Assembly: GCF_905404315.1 (NCBI RefSeq)
Contig: NC_066304.1
Coordinates: 6,014,001 to 6,078,000, forward strand
Direction: 5' to 3'
DNA from: Leptidea sinapis
Taxonomy: Eukaryota; Arthropoda; Insecta; Lepidoptera; Pieridae
Length of the DNA: 64,000 nucleotides
Shown in pieces: positions 33,506-44,962 of this stretch. Numbering within the stretch: the first letter of the stretch is position 1; each line of letters opens with the position of its first letter. The translations under genes were made by a program, and so were the position numbers. The notes beneath the pieces were generated by a model. It searched no databases. It saw only the letters and a program-made list of their open reading frames with translations, and was not told the origin of the DNA.

Positions 33506-34204
33506 ACCCATGTAACTAGTGGTAGTACCCCAGTAATGTGTAACTTGCCCAGTGAATTGTGCTACAAGTCACTGGGCCTCCAAAGTACATGGTTATAATG
33601 CTGAAAAGAATACCTATAGCTGTAATATGCATACATAACAAATGTGGTCTTAAGGCGCTAAATCCAATAAATGAATAGTGTTCAAATTGTTTTAAATATC
33701 CAATAATTTATATAAAATGTATTTTACACATAAATTTTCGTATATTCGATGCATCAAACAGTCGGGATTGATGACTGGTATTCGTACAAAATTCTATATA
33801 TATTTAGTACTTTTGTTCAGTAAAATATGTCCTTTGTGTAATAAAGACGAATTTAATTCAACATTATTCTCATTAAAACTTAAGAGACACAAGAAATCTG
33901 AAGAAGTTGATTTCCCTGAAGAGAGAAACTTAAATTTTACAGCACACTCAAGTGTCTGGGATTAGTGAGCTCAGTGTAAACTTAGGATCAGCTCTTTATT
34001 GTAAGACTTTGTTCGCTGAATTGTTAAATAACTTTGTCTGTTTTCTTTCAGTTATTGAAAGTTTTATTAAAATTAATATTTCTCAGTTGCAAGAGATATT
34101 ATTTCAATATAAGTTACCGTAATACTATCGAAGATGCTTCTTGGTGCTAATTATATAGTTATGGGAACAGCTAAAAAAATATGTAATAACATTCACAGAT
34201 TTTT
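33506..34204. other. Unassigned AT-rich DNA
   Basis: The 82-codon plus-strand frame at 33717-33965 starts with a good ATG but resembles nothing I know. Confidence 0.45.
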
Positions 34205-34372
34205 ACACAAATAATCTTACCCCAAACTAGGCATAGCCTATATAGTATATATATTCTTCAATAAAAATAAACATCCATGACTTGGAAACATATAGCCATA
34301 TTCATCATTTAAATGTATGCACCTACCGGGATTCGAACCCAGGCCGGCCGAACCTTTAGCTCGGTGACTTGT
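34205..34372 (-). repeat. tRNA-derived SINE, family A, copy 3
   Basis: Short copy with the B-box-like GATTCGAACCCAGGC and, just beyond, CCGAACCTTTAGCTCGG-like sequence that may be the tRNA head. The middle ~70 bp are deleted. Confidence 0.7.
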
Positions 34373-35064
34373 AGGAACCATCTTGCAACATGGGTTGTCT
34401 ATAATAATTGAATAACTTTAGCAATGACTATGTGTTAATTCTGCATTGTAAGGAATCTTTTATAAATAGGAAACTTAAAATTCTTACCTGTCTTCTGTTC
34501 GTAATTGTTAGCCATGTCTATGACAATAGTCAGTTAGTTGCAGATGGATGTGATATGGGTACGTTCAAAAAGCGCCTAATCATGCCTTAAATGCCGTCAG
34601 AGTTCTCGAAACTTCTCTTATGTTACGATCTCTCGGAGGTGACCTGCTAGTTCATTGACTTCAGATTCCATATAATGAAAAACCATGCTTATCATGAATC
34701 AAATTAATACAGGAATAGACATAGACATATTTTTATTTCTTATCACACATGCAATTACGAAATATTACTTAACATTTACATAATAAAACAAAAACAGAAG
34801 GTAATAAAAATACAAAGCAAAAACGCGTATTTTTATTTATTGAATCATTAAATATTCACACGATAACAAAACCCTGCAAAACTGTTCGGAGAGTTTGACT
34901 CAACTGATTACAAATTGTAATGAGTACTTTCAGAGTAATTATAGTTAAAAAATAAAAACAATAATTGAACGCGCTACAGTGATGGTTTTCAGCGAAGACG
35001 ATTGAACCGAGACGTTTGAACATAAATAAATAAATACGCAATAACGAAACAGACACAAAGAGTA
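34373..35064. other. Unassigned DNA with a family C scrap and LINE-like tail
   Basis: ATGGGTACGTTCAAAAAGCG at about 34554-34600 is family C coding sequence (GTFKK). ATAGACATATTTTTATTTCT near 34720 may be the end of another LINE on the minus strand. Confidence 0.4.
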
Positions 35065-35380
35065 CACGCTTGTCCCCCAGTCGAAATCATTATATATATT
35101 TGGACACTACTATGTCCTTTCCTATCCTTATCATACAAGCTATCCAATCTTTTCAGACCCATTGGGGGATAGGCCACACACTCTACAGGGATTCCAGCCA
35201 TATACTGCAACCACCAAGGAAAATGAGAATGTGGTCGTCCCAAGTAAGTCTTTCGGCAGACTTTCATTGATAAAGCGAAAGCCACCGCAGGGACTTGAAG
35301 GGAAATCAAAGGAGATGCTCAGTGCTGAGGGGATGGTGATGCACTGGGTCGAAGACTATCAATCACTCACGAATAGCATA
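35065..35380 (+). repeat. Tandem repeat unit 1 (~316 bp)
   Basis: Begins CACGCTTGTCCCCCAG and contains TCCTATCCTTATCATACAAG and GGCAGACTTTCATTGATAA. It is repeated head-to-tail at 35381. The frames in it are not recognised as protein. Confidence 0.8.
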
Positions 35381-35642
35381 CACGCATGTCCCCCAGGGAG
35401 GTACTCGACATTATTATACTTATATATGTTTGGACACATACTATATCCCTTTCCTATCCTTATCATACAAGCTATCCTATCTTTTCAGACCCATTTTTGG
35501 ATAGACTGTAACCCTCAAGGAAAATGAGAATGCGGCCGTCCCCAGTTAACTTTGGCAGACTTTCATTGATAATGTCAAATCTACCGGAGAGACCTAAAGG
35601 AAGATCAAGAGAGATGCTTAGTACTATGGGATGCACTGTGCC
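35381..35642 (+). repeat. Tandem repeat unit 2 (~260 bp)
   Basis: Starts CACGCATGTCCCCCAG directly after unit 1. It keeps the same landmarks but has lost ~55 bp, mainly after the TTTTCAGACCCAT segment, and diverges at GATGCACTGTG. Confidence 0.8.
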
Positions 35643-35771
35643 CCAGCTAAACGTTACAGAAACTTAAGTCTAAATAACCTAATTGTGCTTGACATGGTCT
35701 CTTTCTGGTACATGAATTGGGTCGAATAACAAGGAAGACAAGGTCGTGAATATTTGTTATAAATAAATAGC

Positions 35772-36101
35772 TTGGGCACGGGGAGGGCGCTGGTATGGGA
35801 CGCGACATGCGTCGACACTCTGGCTCCTTCACATGTCCAAGTTACGTCAGTTGGTGCTGGGGCTGATGTTTCGACTGCCGAAGACAGCAAGCGTCACAAA
35901 TATGTTGGTCTCAATGAGTCATACATCTTTGTGCCGATTGGTGTTGAGACACTTGGCCCGTAAGGCCCAGAGGCGCGGAGAATGTACAAAGTACTATTTT
36001 CGCGGCGCAATAAGTTTACTGGAAACCCAAGCGCTGGCAGCTATTTCCGTCAACGGATCAGCCTAGCTTACCAACGTAATGACAGTTTTAATTGTATGTA
36101 G
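35772..36101 (+). pseudogene. Retroelement-like protein C-terminus with one stop
   Basis: A single frame of 109 codons reads GRALVWDATCVDTLAPSH, then KRHKYVGLNESYIFVPIGVE and TLGP. A TAA at 35961-35963 follows, where a related fragment at 52728 has Trp. The frame then continues EARRMYKVLFSRR and AGSYFRQRISLAYQR to TAG at 36099. I recall this LVWDxTCxDTLAxSH..FVPIAVETLG..RISLAIQRGN signature from the end of multi-copy, retroelement-associated proteins in many animals, but cannot name the element clade. No polymerase is present upstream. Apart from the stop the frame is intact, so decay is recent. Confidence 0.6.
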
Positions 36102-36784
36102 TATTGTAAATGTAGTATAATATAGGGAATTTGTTTTGTTTGAATATATAAATAAATAGTCGCATGAACTCAATAAATAGTATTTATTACAGGGCTCATC
36201 CGAAAATAATCGAAACGAATAGCTGTCGTTTGGGACAAATAAATAAATTCAACGTTTTCCAACAATTCCCAACACATCTGCTGAAAAACTTACATCTATA
36301 CTCCTTTACATGAGTAACGTCAAACATTTTGAATGTTTTAATATCCGCCACCTATCATTGGTAAACCCACAATAACGGTGGGTATGTAAAGTACCAATTA
36401 AGGCGCACGAATAGATTAACTTGCTGTTAGTTACTTCATGTCTAACTCGCTCAATATTCTCACGAAACACTGTACATTTGCTGTAGGAATGCCTGTCTGG
36501 GCGTTGGTGATTACTATTTACTATACATATTAGTTTATTATTACTATATTTTATCATTTCTATGCTTACGAGCTAAAACGCTTGGTTTAAAGTCGCTTGT
36601 TAAAGTTATTTGCTAACTAAACAAGTACATTGGACATAGAGAATAAATGTGATCGTGGTTTCTGTACGCGGGATTAGATACAAAATTGATTGCATCGGTT
36701 TGTCGTGAATGTAGCATCTTAAAAATAAAGTGAATTCTATAACTTTTTAATGAGAATTGCATAATATGTACCAGTTTCTTATGA
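36102..36784. other. Unassigned DNA
   Basis: The 83-codon minus-strand frame at 36306-36557 is not recognised. No repeat match. Confidence 0.45.
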
Positions 36785-37050
36785 AAGAGGAGGGTAAACT
36801 AGCATGTGGGTTGCGTATGCCTACTGATCACCGACGCCCACGTTCTCTTGCAACACCAGAGGAATCACAGGAGCGTTGCCAGCCTTTTAGAAAACTGTAC
36901 GCGTTTTTTTGATAAACATATCGCTTCTAAAACTCTATACATGGAAGCTCATTCCGTAGTTTTGACATGGAAGAAAGTTCTTTGAAAACCGCAGTGTAGA
37001 CGAACGCAGGGTTGTAGGGTATCGTACGAAGATGAAGTTGAGCGGCAGGA
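36785..37050 (-). mobile_element. Family C LINE 3' end, decayed
   Basis: Minus-strand match through TCACCGACGCCCACGTTCTC, GGAATCACAGGAGCGTTGCC and GAAAGTTCTTTGAAAACCGC. The tail is poorly kept and the frame is lost. Confidence 0.7.
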
Positions 37051-37399
37051 ATTAAACAATTGAATATACTAATATATAGAACGTATTATTGGCGAAGGTT
37101 GCTAAATATCAACCTCTGCGCAATATAAAAACTAAATGTGTCGATTAAATAGTTATTTGTACAACAAGAAAGCAAATTTAAACTTTCTTGCGACTGCCTA
37201 GTTTGAATCCGGATGAAGCGAATGAGTGAATCAGGAGCGAATGATTCTTTGTAAGAATCCTGAATCTAGTGAATTCGTGTGACAATTCAATCTTAGTGTT
37301 AGATAGTATTAAATTAGTAACAAAAAGATTAAAGCCTTATTGAAAATACAAGTATTAACTCATTGTTATTTTGATCAAAATAATAGAAAACAAATCAAA

Positions 37400-37775
37400 T
37401 CTATATATATAAAAATGAATTGCTGTTCGTTAGTTTCGCTAAAACTCGAGAACGGCTGGACCGATTTGGCTAATTTTGGTCTTGAATTATTTGTGGAAGT
37501 CCAGAGAACGTTTAAAAGGTGAATAAATAGGAAAATGCTGCTAAATTAAATAAAAACAACAAATTTGTTTTTCCTTTGATGTGTCCATACATAATTTCTA
37601 TGAGAGAATTTATTGACGCACGGTTCGACAGTTCTGCTGTGAAACAATTTCATTACGACAGCAGGGTGCATATTTTACGAAGTAATTTTTAATGTTATGA
37701 TATATTACTGACAAATTCATGTAAAAACATTATTTTATTTATTATATACAGAACAACGTCTGTCGGGTCAGCTTG
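37400..37775 (+). mobile_element. Non-autonomous Helitron-like element
   Basis: A|TCTATATATATAAAAATGAA opens it; CTGTCGGGTCAGCTTG|T closes it (CTTG instead of CTAG). It shares TGAGAGAATTTATTGACGCA-type sequence with the unit at 10275. No Rep/helicase is encoded. Confidence 0.7.
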
Positions 37776-38200
37776 TCATAAATAAAAAATAATGAATGTT
37801 ATTTCGTTTTATAGAATATTGTAACAAATCATGTCCAATTACCGTTCAAACTACTGGCATCGAAAGCCAGAAATAACTTTACGATTCCCACAAATAACAA
37901 TCAAATCAAATAATCAATCAAATCAAATAATCAATCATAATATTTCAACAGCCAACAGCCAGCACGATTCAATAACTAAAGCCCGTTCACTCAAATCAGA
38001 CAGAGATTAAGAAAAACAGCTTAAATATAAAACCTGTTTAGACTTTTGTACGTTTGAAACAGGCTTGTGACTGTGTTCTATAATACCTGTTTAGCTAAAC
38101 GACGATAATGTATTAAAACAAGATTGATCGAAGCTCCTATTCCCCGACGTTCTTCAGATAAACCTTATTTTAGAAAATATTTTAATGAATATTTTTTATA
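37776..38200. other. AT-rich DNA with ATCAAATCAAAT run
   Basis: Tandem AATCAAATCAAATAATC at about 37905-37940. Nothing coding. Confidence 0.5.
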
Positions 38201-38445
38201 CAGTACGCTCAGCTGATGGTAATTGATACGCCTTGCCCAATACAGTGCCGCTTAGGATTCTTGAAAAACCCAAAACTTCGATACGGCACTACAATTGCGC
38301 TCGTCAACTTGAGTCATAAGATGTTAAGTCTCATTTGCCCAGTAATTTCACTCGCTACGGCTCCCTTCTGACCGAAACACAATAATGTTTACACATTACT
38401 GCTTCACGGCAGAAATAGGCGCTGTTGTGGCATCACTCCCACTGG
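38201..38445 (-). repeat. Family B with a 5'-side deletion
   Basis: From CAGTACGCTCAGCTGATGG to CACTCCCACTGG. About 36 bp are missing between GTTGTGG and CTCCCACTGG. Confidence 0.8.
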
Positions 38446-38728
38446 AATGGAAGTTAGGTTCTTTTGAAGTCAACAAATTCGTTTTATACGCTTATAGGTT
38501 GTGACGGGTGTGCTTCACCTAAACAATTGCGAATACATAAGAAAACTCATATCAAAATTTAAAATCTTTTTTATTTATTATGTAATTTGTAGAAGTTCAT
38601 ATCATTACAATAATTATTTAATTTTTCCAAAAGCAAATTGTTATTCTTGTAATAAAATAATATCACAGTCAAACTGAGCATCAAAAATTTATCTCTGAGA
38701 ATTAGTAATAAGGTTTAAAATAATAATA

Positions 38729-38850
38729 ACTATCCTATCTCTCAAGTTGGATCAAACTGCACACACTGTGCAAAGTGTGATTAAAATCGGTACAGCAGTT
38801 TAGGAGTTCATCGCGGACAAACAATGTGATGAAATTTTTATATATTAAGA
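38729..38850 (-). mobile_element. Helitron-like 5' fragment
   Basis: Minus strand starts TCTTAATATATAAAAATTTC and includes AACTTGAGAGATAGGATAG, as in the unit at 10275. The 3' half is missing. Confidence 0.55.
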
Positions 38851-39009
38851 TAAATAGCCTCATCTTTATTGAGTTGTTGGGAAGATTGTAGTTCGTTTAA
38901 TTGTTTTTCTTAAATGGTTCAATTTGGAGGCTTCACTGCTCTAAATACCAGCTGGATGGTACAAAGCCGCGCTTCTTTCTGCAATCAAGTTGTAAAAGCA
39001 TTTGTCACA

Positions 39010-39115
39010 GACTTCTATGTCTCACGGTGTCGAACGTAATTGTGATACCAGCCAGAATTGTGAATACAATCAGGAATCCTGTATAGTTATGGGCAGGCCG
39101 CATCATCTACCAGTC
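39010..39115 (+). repeat. Degenerate family B tail
   Basis: CAGGAATCCTGTATAGTTATG and GGGCAGGCCGCATCATCTAC resemble the 3' third of family B. Strongly decayed. Confidence 0.4.
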
Positions 39116-39370
39116 TCCTTAGTTTTTTTTAGGGTTATTTGACACCCATATAAAAATACGTGTATACATGAATAGTGCTTCTTTAAGGGGCGAATAGTTC
39201 TTCTTTTTTTCTTCTCAAAATAAGAAGTGAAATTTCGAATTTTGATAAATCAACAATTTACAATCAGATAAATGTTTTGCTTAAACAATTTCTTTCAACG
39301 GTTTCAATATAAATTTGAGGCTTCTTGTTTGTCTGATAGACTTGAATAAAATAGATATAATATATTTATT

Positions 39371-40690
39371 TACCTAAAACTAAAGCATTATGGAGTGAAA
39401 AATAGAGCCCTAAATCTGTTAAAATCATATTTAAGCGAAAGAGTTCAGATAGTCGATGTAAATGGCAAACGGTCTTCGGGTAAACCTGTGGGAAGTGGTG
39501 TGTGGAACACCACAGGGTTCTATTCTCGGTCCTTTTTGTTTCTTATATATATTAACGATCTACCGTTTGTGGTAGATGATAGCCATGAGATTGTATTGTT
39601 TGCTGATGATACTTCACATATTTTTAAAGTGAAGCGACGTGCAGATATTGATGACGAGGTAAACAATGCACTCTCAAAGATAGTGCTTTGGTTTGAGACA
39701 AATAATCTGCACTTAAACAGTAAAAAACCAAAGTGTTTACGGTTCATTACACCAAACAGAGTGGAGGTACAAACCAACGTACTTATAAATGACCAGAAAT
39801 TGGAACTTGTGGACACTACGGTCTTCTTGGGTATCACGTTAGATAAAAAGCTTCAGTGGGATCCACATATTGCCCATCTAGCAAATAGACTTAGCTCTGC
39901 GGCATATGCAGTTAGAAAAATTAGAGAGTACACGAAATTTGCGAATGCTAGATTAGTCTACTTTAGTTATTTTCACAGCATCATGACGTACGGTATTTTA
40001 CGGGGTCATGCTGCTGACATTGATACAGTGCTTGCTCCTCAAAAGAGAGCTGTTCGTGCTATATATAAGATTGGTTATAGACAGTGTCTCAAAGAAAAAT
40101 TTAAAGAAATAAATATTATGACTGTTCATTGTCAGTACATTTATGGAAATTTAATAACCGTTCACAAAAATCGTCACCTTTTTGCTCTTAAAAGTGATTT
40201 TCATTATTATAACACTAGAAATAAGGGATTGCTTGTAAGATACATAATAGCTTTAAGGGTAAATGTATACACTTCTATAATTAAGTACCAGCTACTGTTC
40301 AGGCATTATCTATAAATAAATTTAAATGTTTTATAAAAAAATGGGTCTGTCGTAAATCCTATTACTCCACTGCTGAATATCTAAATGATCGGACAGCCTG
40401 GGACTAGATCGTGATTATTTTATAGCGATGGAAATGATTGTACAATATTGTATATTTTTATTGAAAAGAGCGCAAAAAAAATGCTGGGAGAGTATCTTGC
40501 GCCGCTTCTTCTCTTTCAGAGCGCCATTTGTTTTCGAAGCGGTAGTAGTATCTAGTATTTATTAGAAATGACATCAAAAAGAATTCTAAAGGAATCAATT
40601 TTGAGAAAATAAATGCCTTTTATGCCTTTTTACCATAGGGACTGTCAATAACAACATATATTCAAATTCAAATTCAAATTGCAAACACAC
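39371..40690 (+). pseudogene. Jockey/CR1-like reverse transcriptase, 5'-truncated
   Basis: The frame opens inside the fingers/palm (KLKHYGVKNRALNLLKSYLS, then RVQIVDVNGKRSSGKPV). The conserved PQGSxLGP loop is spread over two frames by indels near 39495 and 39530. Then follow FLIYINDLPF and IVLFADDT, the polymerase catalytic box (FADD), and a thumb with FLGITLDKKLQWDPHI. A C-terminal RRAVRAIYK-like segment follows. The open frame runs 39395-40315. A frameshift near 40285 moves the true end to NDRTAWD-stop at 40407. The 3' UTR ends about 40690 in repeated TTCAAA. Its tail recurs at 45296, 47540 and 52569. The endonuclease and N-terminal fingers are missing. Confidence 0.85.
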
Positions 40691-40828
40691 TTGGAACGCG
40701 TCATGAAGTTACGTTGACGTGGGGTGAAGAACTGATAAGAAACTCCCAGCCCATCTTTTAAGTCATATAACAACTTAGCATATATAATATAATACAATTT
40801 TAAGTGACTTGCGTGGACCCAGTCAAAA

Positions 40829-41083
40829 ATAATGCATTACTGAAAATTTATTGAAGTAGGCGTTACTTTGCGGAAATCCATAATTAAACAAATGATTTAA
40901 GTTTTCTTTAGTGTTAATTCCGACAATATTTGTTTTTAAACATGTCTCGTGCCAGATTTTGGCGAGAAAACACGTCCTGCGGATGCCTCGTGTAGAGACG
41001 AAACACGTATCGGATTGTTTAAAAACAAATATTGGCGGAATTAACACTAAAGAAAACATAAATCATTTCTATAATGCATTACT
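40829..41083. repeat. Long hairpin with flanking 13 bp direct repeats
   Basis: A ~52 bp arm at 40890-40942 (around TTTTCTTTAGTGTTAATTCC) is nearly the complement of 41018-41070 (GGAATTAACACTAAAGAAAA). The loop is ~75 bp and contains CTCGTGTAGAGACGAAACAC. ATAATGCATTACT occurs on both sides (40829-40841 and 41071-41083), like a target-site duplication. The frames on either strand are mirror products of the palindrome. Confidence 0.75.
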
Positions 41084-41454
41084 ATCTACTGTACTATAGA
41101 AAGCCTTCTTTGTCAAAGAAGCTATAATATTTATTTATTTATTTATACTTTAATAAAACGGCGTAAGCCAATTACAATATTAAAGTAAGAATTAATTACA
41201 AACTAGACATATTACACAAATAATAGTTAATAAATACAAAGTTTACTGTAAATAACTAACAATTAATTAACATCCAAATACCGTTAAATATATATCTTGA
41301 ATTGAATTGAAACAAATAATTTGCGCTCAGTGAGTCCAAGACCTATGACAGAGCCCTTAACTCTAGTTAACTTATTAAAGGGCACGTTCAGTTTATTCTT
41401 TCTTCTTGATACTAAAGTCTTAACGATTATCATGTTTAATCAAAATCCAATCAA

Positions 41455-41665
41455 AGTCACTTTATTCATGTAGGTCAAGGAAATGACACTTATGAATATC
41501 AAAAAAAAAAATTTTTCTTATTGAATCTACCGCTTCTTTGTAAGGGGTTGAGCTAATAAGAAGAAGTAGCAAGAAACTCATAGACACTCTTTTTAATCCA
41601 GAATTACATTTTCATTGTTTTACAAATCATTTCAATTACAATATAATATGTAAAGTTATGTATTT
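41455..41665 (-). mobile_element. Jockey-like LINE 3' end
   Basis: Plus-strand text GTCACTTTATTCATGTAGGT, GTAGCAAGAAACTCATAGAC and CAATTACAATATAATATGTA matches the copies at 18645, 19900 and 29590 in reverse. Only ~210 bp remain. Confidence 0.65.
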
Positions 41666-42099
41666 TTAACCTCGTCTTAAAATTATGCTTTGGAACAAAA
41701 TTTGACGTCGAGTTCATAAATACAAAAAATCTTATGAACTTCATTGGCCTTTCAACTCCTTTTACACAACAAAAATACAAAAAGCACGCCAAATTTGTAC
41801 AACAAAGGGGCTTACAAAAGTGAGAACACAAGTTTATAGTCTGTCGGACGCGGCGGCCGTCGTACGATTTGACACGAAACCCGATTTGTGACGGTCGAAT
41901 ATTTGGAACCGTCTGAATTTACACATATCTCTCAACGACGTTAATTATTATTCCTTGTCTTAGTTGGTAAAAAATCGCATGCTTAAAACTTTAATATATT
42001 TTTTTCATACAATCGAATTTCACGTTTTGACTGACTGACTCTCGATTGACTGCCGTGCAGTTCTTTGCATTGAATTTCGCAACATTAAATCGTTTACAA
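41666..42099. other. Unassigned DNA with a GC-richer patch
   Basis: About 41840-41915 (GGACGCGGCGGCCGTCGTAC) is GC-richer and unmatched in the window. No frame is recognised. Confidence 0.4.
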
Positions 42100-42360
42100 T
42101 AATGTTATGTTTTTAAAGTTAACACCCTCACTTCTAGGATTAATACACATATAAAATTTGAAAAATAAAATTTGAAAAATAAAATTTGAAAAATAAAATT
42201 TCCCACGACCACCGGCGTTCCGTGCCGGTGCTCTAACCAACTGACCTAACCGTTCGAGTGACGTATCGTCATAAAATCTTGTATGCTTTGTTCAACTCTC
42301 AGGTTGTGGCTTCATCTACGCGTCTTCATCCGGCATAGTTCATAAAATTTTGTTTTTAAA
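42100..42360 (-). repeat. tRNA-like repeat, family G, copy 1
   Basis: On the minus strand GGTTAGGTCAGTTGGTTAGA (A-box-like) is followed by GCACCGGCACGGAACGCCGG. The B-box region is eroded. A 14 bp unit (AAATTTGAAAAATA) is repeated three times at 42160-42205. The element resembles a tRNA-derived SINE rather than a working tRNA, because no complete cloverleaf can be drawn. Confidence 0.65.
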
Positions 42361-42822
42361 ATTTTATTTGTGTATTAAATCGTTTGTTATTCATATCTAG
42401 AGATTTTTGCATGGTAATGTTAAGGTTTTTTATATGGAGTTTATAAGAAAAATAGAAAATATGTAATAGATTGATAAAAATATTTTCGAATAAGTTTCCA
42501 ACCAATTATCCTATTCCTGGTTAAACAGTTAATTAAACCAAATCAAATTAGTTTAAAGTTTCATAAAATTTCAGTAGGTTATTTATTATCTCAGTTTATT
42601 AATTTAGGATATAAATATAATATTAATAAATCATTGTAACTGTCATAAATTAAAATGACATTGCACTACACCTTCGGGAACCTGAAAATATGATCCCATC
42701 TATTATTTCAAAAATTCTATTATCGTTTCTATTATGTACCAACAAATCTATTACGTTATATTATATACAAATATTCTATATGTGTATAGAACATTACAAC
42801 TAATATTAAATTATTATTGTTG
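42361..42822. other. AT-rich DNA, no feature recognised
   Basis: No coding or repeat signal. Confidence 0.5.
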
Positions 42823-42964
42823 GTAGGCTCCCCACAAGATGGACGGACGATCTGGTCGAGATCGTTAAATACGTTGGATGAGGGCAGCGCAGGACCGATC
42901 GTCGTGGAAATCTTTGGGGGAGGCCTATGTTTAGCAGTGGACGTCTTCCGGCTGATGATGATGA
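42823..42964 (+). mobile_element. RTE-like C-terminal tail
   Basis: Same tail as 15093-15270: RWTDDLVEIVKYVG-type frame with GGACCGATCGTCGTGGAAAT and GTCTTCCGGCTGATGATGAT. One or two indels break the frame. The GATGAT run is the retroelement's 3' simple repeat. Confidence 0.7.
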
Positions 42965-43264
42965 TATCTTTATATTTCTCAAACTAAAAATCAAATTAAT
43001 TATCTCAATAAAGGCAAGATACACTGAAAATATTTTGGTGCCACGCGACTCACTTAGTGAAGCCTAGTGAACCATGTACTCTTTTTTTATTGCGACTTAA
43101 GAAACCAAACCGTTTATGGGCAGATTGATAACGGGTGATGGATGGACTGATAAAGACGGATCGCGTACAACAAGACGTCCTAAAAAGGCCGTGGTCAAAG
43201 GTCTGGTCAGGCTTTACATACTGATGACATAATGATTGATAGGATATTTATCATTATGAGCTTT

Positions 43265-43700
43265 TATAACTGGGCAGAACTATACTCTCTGCCCCTTGAC
43301 GGAAGATCCAGAAGATTTGGATAACTAAAACCCACCTCACTTTATATCAAGTGAGACTTACCTGACAATCTTTGAAACCGAAAAGACCCTTAGAACACGT
43401 TGGCAATTAACGCAGAAAATTTACCAAGATGTATGGATTAAATGGAAGAACGAATACCAATTATCTGTAAGGACGAAATGGAAAACTTCTCAAAGTCATC
43501 ACAACCTCAATGATATCGTGATCATTAAAGATGAAAACCTTCCTCCAGGCACTGGGGTGGATCATAGAACTTCAACATCCTGGAAGTGATGCGAGTATGA
43601 GAGGTGTCACATTAAAAACTAAGAATGGTTTTATCAAGCGACCAATAGTAAAACTATCATTATTGCCAACCAATAATATTAATATGTGGTACATATTACC
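43265..43700 (+). pseudogene. BEL/Pao LTR-retrotransposon Pol C-terminus
   Basis: Across several frames one can read PLTEDPEDLD, then TRWQLTQKIYQDVWIKW and KNEYQLSVRTKW. After these come DIVIIKDENLPPG and HPGSDASMRGVTLKTKNG with FIKRPIVKLSLLP. This is the order of the integrase end plus the C-terminal domain (DUF5641-type) of BEL/Pao polyproteins. The longest open piece is 43531-43737. At least three frame changes are present. No flanking LTR pair was found, so it is a fragment. Confidence 0.75.
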
Positions 43701-44696
43701 AACACTCTCAGAAAAGAAACTTCAGTTTTCCGCGTAGCCGCTCCAATTACAGAGCTAGTGCATTTGTCCACGACACTATATATTTTCAAAAAATAAAACA
43801 CTTGAATAATATCGACCTATTCTGTTCTGACGTGCAATAAGCTAAAATAATTTTGGCTAATTGCAATTAAGGGCTAGATTCTAAAGAGGATTGAAGAGTA
43901 TATAATCTAGTTTATTCGTTTTAAATCTCGCCAATGTTAGACTTTAGTGTGCATTTTTTGTTGATTCCCTGCTTTGCTCTTTAACTCTATATTATGGCTG
44001 TCAGCATAATATAATAAATAATATAATCATAATAATATAATCAATGGATTCGGATCTCCACTGTTAACAACTGATAACACTAAATTAATATTAAATCAAG
44101 AAAGAAAAGTTGATGGAAAGAAACGGAGTTGATCAATAGAAAAGGTGCATGTTGTTTTTCATTACGAAAACGCTACACCACATACATATTCAGCCACCTT
44201 TGACAGTCTCTTCTGAATTCCTTAGGCAGTTTCAGGTCACCTTAAGAGGGGACTGGCAAATCTACTTATTTGATTTTTTTTGGGGTTTTCAGAAGTCTCG
44301 AATTGTCTACAGCAACCGGATCTTGTCACTACCTACAAGATGGCAAAAAGTCATCCAACAAAATGGCACCTACATACTGTAATCAAATGTAAATGAACTT
44401 AAAAAAAAGGTTTTAGTTTCATATCATGTGCGAAGATATTTAGTTTTTCACTATATTATTATTATTATTCACGATATTATAAGCGCGCGAATTATGCACT
44501 TTTAAATTTTCCTAAATATTTTACTACCCCTTATCTGTCCGTTGAGATATTTTAAAAATTTCGGGTTTTTCTGTTAGTACTCTTCCAAAGTGTTTACATG
44601 TTCATTTGAGTACTTAAGGCGTGGAAGCGTAACAAAAAAAAAGTATTTGCATAATGTACATTAAGATTATTAGATTCTATATTAGAAATTGTTAAA
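43701..44696. other. Unassigned AT-rich DNA
   Basis: Could include remains of a BEL/Pao 3' LTR after 43740, but I see no second copy to prove it. The 77-codon frame at 44149-44382 is not recognised. Confidence 0.4.
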
Positions 44697-44850
44697 GTCA
44701 AAGTCAAACAAAATTTATTCTATTAGGGTAAGACTAAGCGCTTTTGAATCATCATTTTACATATTTATTTTAGATTATAGAATCGACCATATGCTCGGAA
44801 AAAGTAGAGCTGGTGAGATGAACATACAAGAAAATCAAACGACCAGGAAT
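44697..44850 (-). mobile_element. LINE 3' end with GACTTT repeat tail
   Basis: Plus strand AAAGTCAAAGTCAAACAAAA followed by TAAGACTAAGCGCTTTTGAA and GCTCGGAAAAAGTAGAGCT. It matches 50751-50945. The repeated GACTTT hexamer is the 3' terminus. Confidence 0.65.
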
Positions 44851-44894
44851 CAATAACTTAGGGAAGTAATTTCCAATTCCAGTACTTCCAGTAG

Positions 44895-44962
44895 TAGTGG
44901 CCAGGGCCTATCAATTACCATCAGCTGAACGTCCTGCTCGTCTCGTCCCTTACTGTTATAAA
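44895..44962 (+). repeat. Family B 3' tail only
   Basis: TATCAATTACCATCAGCTGAA to CGTCCCTTACTGTTATAAAAA. A 5'-truncated insertion of ~65 bp. Confidence 0.7.

Noticed and set aside
33717..33965. 82-codon plus-strand ORF with ATG
   Set aside because: No similarity recognised, AT-rich codon choice as expected by chance; not supported enough to call.
42200..42260. tRNA gene on the minus strand (GGTTAGAGCACCGG)
   Set aside because: A-box-like text is good but the T-arm is degraded and the segment recurs in repeat copies at 47.1 and 50.9 kb.
44149..44382. 77-codon ORF after the BEL/Pao fragment as a second gene
   Set aside because: No motif; position suggests possible LTR or flanking DNA but no evidence for a protein.
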